A stretch of DNA of 64,000 nt from Acanthococcus lagerstroemiae (Eukaryota > Arthropoda > Insecta > Hemiptera > Eriococcidae), in NCBI GenBank assembly GCA_031841125.1, contig CM063109.1, forward strand, positions 7,540,321-7,604,320. The letters run 5' to 3'. A program made the position numbers and the translations under genes. Positions 59,101-64,000 of this stretch are shown piece by piece (within the stretch, counting starts at the first letter, position 1; the number at the start of each line of letters is the position of its first letter). The notes beneath the pieces were generated by a model that saw nothing but the letters and a program-made list of their open reading frames with translations, did no database searches and was not told the origin of the DNA.

Positions 59101-59158
59101 TGCTCGTTATCGTTATCAACTCGATAAGGAAAACAAGATACAAGTATAGTAAGTTCAT
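50948..59158 (-). CDS. S5: secreted two-module protein with Ser/Pro-rich insert
   Basis: Four exons, 59158-59029, 55277-54501, 54424-54365 (60-nt microexon) and 51306-50948, all phase 1, give 442 codons (441 aa). Exon 1: MNLLYLYLVFLIELITITSS leader and VIVTRFEDMEEYYYRKL. Module A exon: DPIPELEDEQLEELCRTIF helix preceded by a related NPIPDFKDE copy, a long Ser/Pro-rich linker absent from S1 and S2, then FPCLAREIFSR, QHFIAFGHKTDVWLVF, LAEALP and LEKYYAEQREAAG. Microexon: EPDTNPGWWTQLYKFLSKGP. Module B: CNLSKSEKQRMCALVM, IKVSFHLE, ESAICC, VKYYLSLSYV, KSVFVYN and YLQNYIKNLTVL. Intron 1 carries a Jockey-type LINE; intron 3 (3 kb) carries MITEs and a (GT)n tract, and 51310-52740 in it shows nothing recognisable. 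Function unknown. Confidence 0.76.
52760..53330. repeat. Poly-A / G-run repeat block with (GT)n microsatellite
   Basis: It contains a (TG)25 tract at 53128-53177 followed by a G run, two long A runs, and words such as GACGTACCAAAGAC and GACTTGTTGGATTTTTCCAA. These words also occur at 42.3 and 56.1 kb, so this is probably a dispersed, poorly preserved element in intron 3 of S5. Confidence 0.5.
53786..54007. mobile_element. MITE with CCCGATGCGCA ends, copy 3
   Basis: It begins CCCGATGCGCAAAATCC and ends TTGCGCATCGGG. The interior GGGGAACAAGGGTAAT block appears twice, making this copy longer than the other two. It lies in intron 3 of S5. Confidence 0.75.
56023..56551. mobile_element. Possible hAT-like element of the poly-A/G-run family
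   Basis: The left end CAGTGACGTAACAAAG and right end CACGTCCCTG are short inverted ends. The flanks GCTGAGTT and GCGGACTT agree at six of eight positions. The interior has a G run, an A run and several TTTTGAC words in both directions. It lies in intron 1 of S5. Confidence 0.45.
57207..58959 (+). mobile_element. Jockey-type LINE, 5'-truncated, with target duplication
   Basis: The insert is flanked by identical 12-bp duplications ATTCTGTGGAGT (57195-57206 and 58960-58971) and ends in a 14-15 nt A run. One open frame runs from 57209 to 58864, about 550 codons, with no interruption. It holds the reverse transcriptase (NARKAPGREKITGRMLKELP, SYRPITLLAVMSKLFEKLL, FLDIAQAFDRVWHEG, GVPQGSVLGPVLYLLYTADM, TVFADDTALL) and the C-terminal tail. 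The endonuclease and ORF1 are lost by 5' truncation. The intact frame and perfect duplication imply recent insertion, antisense in intron 1 of S5. Confidence 0.9.
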
Positions 59159-60552
59159 TTCTGCTAAGTCAGTTTACGAAATCAATTTTTTCATCAATTT
59201 GTATACATGTAGTTTCCACCTACGATCATTATTCACTAGATTAATCTGGGCAAAAGTTTTTTGCTGGGTGTAAGGATTGCAAATTCGGCTAAGAAAACAC
59301 GTTATGTTCACGAGAAGCTGATCAAACACAAATGTTGAAAAGTGATGCAATAATTATACTTTATGACGATGTTTTCTAAAGCCTTGAGATAGGTCTGCAC
59401 AGTCACTATAGCGCATTACAAGATGTCATAATTCAGCCATAAAATAAAAACGGAATAAAAAGATCAATTAAGAACAAGAAAGTTATTGCCTAATCCCTTA
59501 AGGAATGACAAAATGGGGGGAAGAAGTGTAGGTAGGAAGATAAAACGAATTGGTTCCCGTTACCTTCTACAGGTGATACCGAACTGGTTCCCGTTGGACT
59601 TCGAGAGCAATACCGAATTGGTTTTCCCTGTATATAGGTACACCGATATTTTCCATTCCATTTTGCACAGACTTAGGACTGTCTATTTGGAAATACGAGT
59701 AGGTATGGTTAAAAATACGTGTATACTTATACGATGGAACTGTATAATATTAAGAACGACTTATACTAACTTACTTTACTTGGAGTAAAAATACATTTTT
59801 ACCCGTTTTTATCGTAATAGTTAAAACTAGTTAGTATGCAGATTCGGTGTTCAATTTCTTCTCAATGACTGGTAACAAATCTCGATCTGTTGACCCATGA
59901 CTGAAAGCAGTGGACATGTCGCTTTCCTGTGGAAGCCTGGGAATCCAAGTTCAGTTTCCTGTAACCATTGTGCACGAACATAACGCAGCAAACGTATACC
60001 TTTCCACTTTATTTCAAATTAAAATGTGATTTAAAATTTACGAATGTATTCCTTATCAATAAAAACTCAACGACTTATAGAAAAGTTCCTTTTATTCAGA
60101 ATACGATACGACATACAAAAATACTATTCGAAATAATAAATTAATACAACTCGACTAGAATAAACAAAAATGCTCTTCCGAAGGTTTTCACACCGGGAAT
60201 ATTTGTTCGAGGTAGGTATTATACAGTCGTTCTACAACCTGTCGGCCTATTCATTAAACAACACATCACAGGTAACCATTAAGGTATACCGCATTCTTCA
60301 GGTTCTGTTGATACAAGAAGTACCTATAGAACTTCATGACAGTAATGCGGCCACGTATATAACTGAAAGAAACTGAGGAAAATAGAAGCATTACTCCGAG
60401 ATATCAGTTTTACTACCAACGTTTTCTTCCATTTCGAAACTGGAAGAAGTGTCGTTGTACTTACATTGCTTCTGTCTTCAGACATGATTCTCATTGCAAA
60501 GCATCTGTTTGTACAGAGCTATCAACAATTTTCTAGCTGTGTCTGATTTCCT
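59159..60552. other. Intergenic stretch between S5 and the TAF5L-like gene
   Basis: AT-rich. It should hold the S5 promoter, upstream of 59158 on the minus strand. CCGAACTGGTTCCCGTT-like words occur twice near 59550-59600. No gene is supported. Confidence 0.5.
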
Positions 60553-63500
60553 TCAAACCACGCTCACAGAGATCAAATTATTTCTTTCGACGAACTGGCA
60601 GGACACAAACCTGTTATCAGGCAGTTCGTACCTGCCGATGATTTCGTGCTCTTTTTCTTTCCTGAAATCATAAATTAGTTGTAACGCGTGAGTCAGAATC
60701 ATCACCAACCAACAAGGTAACTTTTTCTAAATGAAAGGTTGTCATCTTACGACTTTTTCTGCACATGCAGCAAACATATGTGTCTTTGTAGGAACGTTAT
60801 AGCCAACACTGAAGAATCTAGATTCCACGATAGGTCGCAAACGAATTGAGATTCTGTATCCACTGATAAGAACTGCTGGCCCAAAGCCAAGTTCCATATT
60901 ATCACTTCATGGCCATCTCCTGCAAACACCACTCAGTATAGTACAGCGATGATTTCGGCAAAAGTAACAGGAAATAACGGTATTTACCAGCAGATGCTAA
61001 GTATTGACCATCCGGACTGAATGAAAGGCAGTGAATAGGTCCAGTATGGCCGGTAAAAAGACGAGCTGATTTGCCATCGATCACCGAAAACAGTCGCACT
61101 GTTTTGTCAGTCGAGCCGGAAGCCAAATAGACGCCATTTGGATGGAACTTGACACACTAAACAAAATATTCAAATTCTTATACAAGAAGCGGCTGTCATT
61201 TGCCATACATACAGATATATGGATACTATGAACGATAGGCATGTGGATCATGCAGCAAAAGAAATGATATCGCAGTCCTCGTTCGAAGATTCAAGAACTG
61301 CAGCATCATCGAGTTCAACCTGAACTCGTTCAAATTAGTTAAACTGATAATTTATGGTTTGAATACATGATCACAGATTCAAAAATTCTACCGGTTTGTA
61401 ATTGGTTTTATAATACCCTATCAGATGCCAGTGCTTTGTTACAGTATAAAAGTACACTTAATAGCCTACTTACGGTAACACTGCTGTGATGCCCAACATA
61501 TAGCCGCAAAGGATAGGTTTTATCTAAATTCCACAGCCTAGCAGTTTTATCTTGAGATCCGGTAGCTATGTAAAGATTGAGCGCACTTACATCTAGACCC
61601 CAGATAGGGTTATTATGACCTCTGTGAAAATTAGATATGACGTTATATGGAATGCTAAATGCGAAAGACCAATCTCGAAATCCATAATTACCGGTACACA
61701 GCTGCACAAGAGAAATCATTTCGTCTCCACGCTCTCAAAGTTGTGTCTTCCGAGGTAGACAAAATAACATCAGGATTACACAGTAATCTCACAGCGCTGA
61801 CGGAACCACAATGTCCCCTTAGAATGGAGAAATCTTTTCCTGAACTGAACAAAATCATGTGAATTTTTCTCAAAAACAAGACATTTCATAGTACGAATCA
61901 TACCAAAAATGCTTACCAGCCGTCTCCATTATCTAAGTCTTCATTAAAATTAGGAATGTTCAATTTAATCGGAAGCGATCTACTTTTAGGCAACAGACTT
62001 CGGTCTTCCGAAAACGAAAACACTTTCACGTCCGAATGCAAACTACCTACAGCTACTAATCTTGACTGGTAACACACAGAACTACAGCTAATACTGCGAA
62101 CATACAATTTATAATCAGTTTCGGACAGTACCCGATACAATTTGAAGTACAAATTCTGATGTACGATATTACTTTTGAGATTTATGCATTTGTAGAAGCA
62201 GTAGTGGTGATGGTTGTGGACTCGAGTTTCTGAGATTCTTGAACGTAGTTGCCCATGATGTCACACCATCACCAGTACCGTTTCTATCCTCACGTCTATC
62301 CTCATCCGAGTCACTACTTGCATGGTCATTATCTTCGTAAACGGATTTTCCAGGCGATGAGCAATTTTCTATGCGCTGGCCCATCTAGAAATATAGAATC
62401 GAAACTTGGCTCATTTTTCTGATAACATGATTCATCCGGGTAATATGGTCAGTAATGCGAAGAAAGACGTCACAAAAATGTACGGCCAGTGTTACAGTAA
62501 TAGGGGCTTTATCCCATAACAAGGCAAACAGACAGAAACGCACAGCAAATCAAGGGTTGGAATTCTGTTCAGAATTGAAATTATTTTATAGTCGAGCGGA
62601 ACCATCGGCTCTACTTTACGCCAATAATAATTCAGGATGTTATTCAAACCCCAGCATCAAATACAGGATTTCGAAGTGAGAAATCTTATAATCAAAATAC
62701 TCAATCTTGTCTTTTACCTCTGTATCTGTTTGGTGCCGAGATTGAGACATTTTCGCCATGGGATACAGCAATTATACAAATCGTGTCTCCCTAATTCTGA
62801 CTCTTACACCGTTTCGCCCCCGCCCCCGGATGTTACCCCCTTATTTGTCTGTCTCACAGACTGGTTGCAGGTCGACCTCTTGAGCCCGGCTGTATTTTAA
62901 AGTAAAAGATGTTCCCCTACAATTTTTCAGTTTTCCAAGCAGACAACCCGCCTATTTTTTTGGTGGGAAAGGGGGAGGCAATGTTTTTGGGCTAAGCACA
63001 CTAGGAATATGAATGGAATCACAGTATACATAAGGTCATCAGTATGTTCAAAATTGAAATCACAGCGGAGAATCAAGCCGTCTCACACTTGAATTCAATA
63101 CCTTAGCGATAGATCAGAAAAATCGCATTGAATTAAACATTACTAGCCACTCATTCGAACAATAAACAATTAATTTCTACTAACAATCATCTCCGACTCC
63201 GGGCACACAGCTGGATCGTCTTCTTCCCTCATGTTGGTATCTTCATCCTCTATAACGAACCAAGAATTTAACACCTGCGTGTACAATTAAAAGAAAAATG
63301 TTAGCGCGAATTAACCACGAAAACAATTTCATGTCATTAACAAAGGATTAGAGAAAATTAATCAGAAACGTGGGAAATGAGTCAACGACATCAAGTTATA
63401 GACGATCACCCAATTCTAAGGTCTTCAAGTCTTCAATCAAATACTCACATTTAACAAAATCGTAGCTTCATCACAGTTTGAAATGTAATTTTTGAGCAAA

Positions 63501-64000
63501 GTAGCAGATAACGAAGACAGTTTCATTTTACATTTTGCAGACCTGTAATGTAATGCCATTTTAGTTACACATATTATTTGTTCCAAAGGCAAACTAACTT
63601 GAGCTACCCAGTAAGTAAGGCATTCCTGATTGAACCGTTTTTACTTCTCTTTCCATCAATAAACTGAATGAATAAATATCAGCTATAATTACATAAACGT
63701 TACATCGTACCTGAATGCTTTTACTAATGGTTTGTTTTCAATATCTTCTTTCTTATAAGTATTTCCGATGTCTTTCATAATGTCTCGTAATGATTCACAT
63801 GTGAAAAATGACTGATTCCGCTTGAAGAATATCAATGCCGACTGCACTTGTTGCCCATTATTTTCGTACAGCGTATCCAAATATAGATGACAGAAGATAG
63901 GGAAGAGCATTTGGGATAACTCCTGTTTGCATTTGGTATTCTCCAGGTCACCGATCCACGTTCTAAACCTGCATAAGAAAGATTATGAGATGATGTTCAA
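60553..64000 (-). CDS. TAF5L: TAF5-like SAGA subunit (TAF5L / wda type), 5' end missing
   Basis: TAF5L-type proteins are WD40 subunits of the SAGA histone acetyltransferase complex. Exons on the minus strand: 63968-63711 (TAF5 N-terminal domain, [12 protein letters not shown] and [14 protein letters not shown]), 63542-63449, 63274-63185, about 62384-61917, 61844-61692, 61621-61474, 61156-60988, 60919-60751 and 60661-60553. The WD repeats run [73 protein letters not shown] and [20 protein letters not shown], closer to TAF5L than to TAF5. The protein ends [13 protein letters not shown]. The exon at 62384-61917 has a problem. It opens in one frame with an acidic linker, but the downstream HYCFYKCIN segment needs the +1 frame, with no normal intron between. 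This may be a sequence error, a tiny intron or a real frameshift. Confidence 0.85.

Noticed and set aside
9649..59158. Assignment of S1-S5 to the aphid BICYCLE effector family
   Set aside because: Signal peptide, symmetric small exons and tandem modules are reminiscent, but I do not see the paired Cys-Tyr-Cys motifs, and the microexons are few. Kept as unrecognised.

Overview
The window is nuclear DNA of an animal, most likely an insect. It carries metazoan housekeeping genes (ELP1, RRP36, a TAF5L/wda-type SAGA subunit), short introns of about 50-170 bp with GT..AG borders, R1-type and Jockey-type LINEs, and many hAT, pogo/Tigger and other terminal-inverted-repeat (TIR) elements. It is AT-rich with many AAT microsatellites and long G or C runs. 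A plant-feeding hemipteran would fit, but the species is not determined from the sequence alone.

Layout. 0-9.6 kb: intergenic, with one candidate first exon (472-634, minus) and a 2-kb hAT-like element that holds nested elements. 9.6-15.9 kb: two divergently transcribed members (S1 minus, S2 plus) of an unrecognised family of secreted proteins. 16-21.6 kb: retroposon fragments, hAT and TIR elements, and three large hairpin repeats. 21.9-26.9 kb: RRP36 (six exons, plus) and ELP1 (a single exon, minus) arranged tail to tail. 27-29.3 kb: a packed array of MITE-type elements. 29.5-59.2 kb: three more members of the secreted family (S3, S4, S5, all minus). S4 and S5 have introns swollen by transposons. 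60.5-64 kb: the TAF5L-like gene (minus), whose 5' end lies beyond the window.

The main novelty is the five-gene family. Each gene has a signal-peptide exon, a large exon for module A, in three genes a 45-60 nt microexon, and a last exon for module B. Every intron is phase 1, and for all five genes the exon lengths sum to an intact frame (368, 320, 363, 372 and 441 aa). Modules A and B look like ancient copies of one domain: an N-terminal helix with Leu-(Ser/Thr) and a Cys, then beta strands around a second Cys and an aromatic-rich core. I recognise no known family. A secreted effector-like or other rapidly evolving extracellular role is an inference.

S3 and S4 with their flanks form a segmental duplication. 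Insertions present in only one copy can therefore be read against the 'empty' site in the other. This supports target-site duplications for an hAT element and for a TA-targeting MITE. The hairpin repeats, the hAT elements with 8-bp duplications, a tRNA-derived SINE and the LINEs explain most of the non-coding structure.
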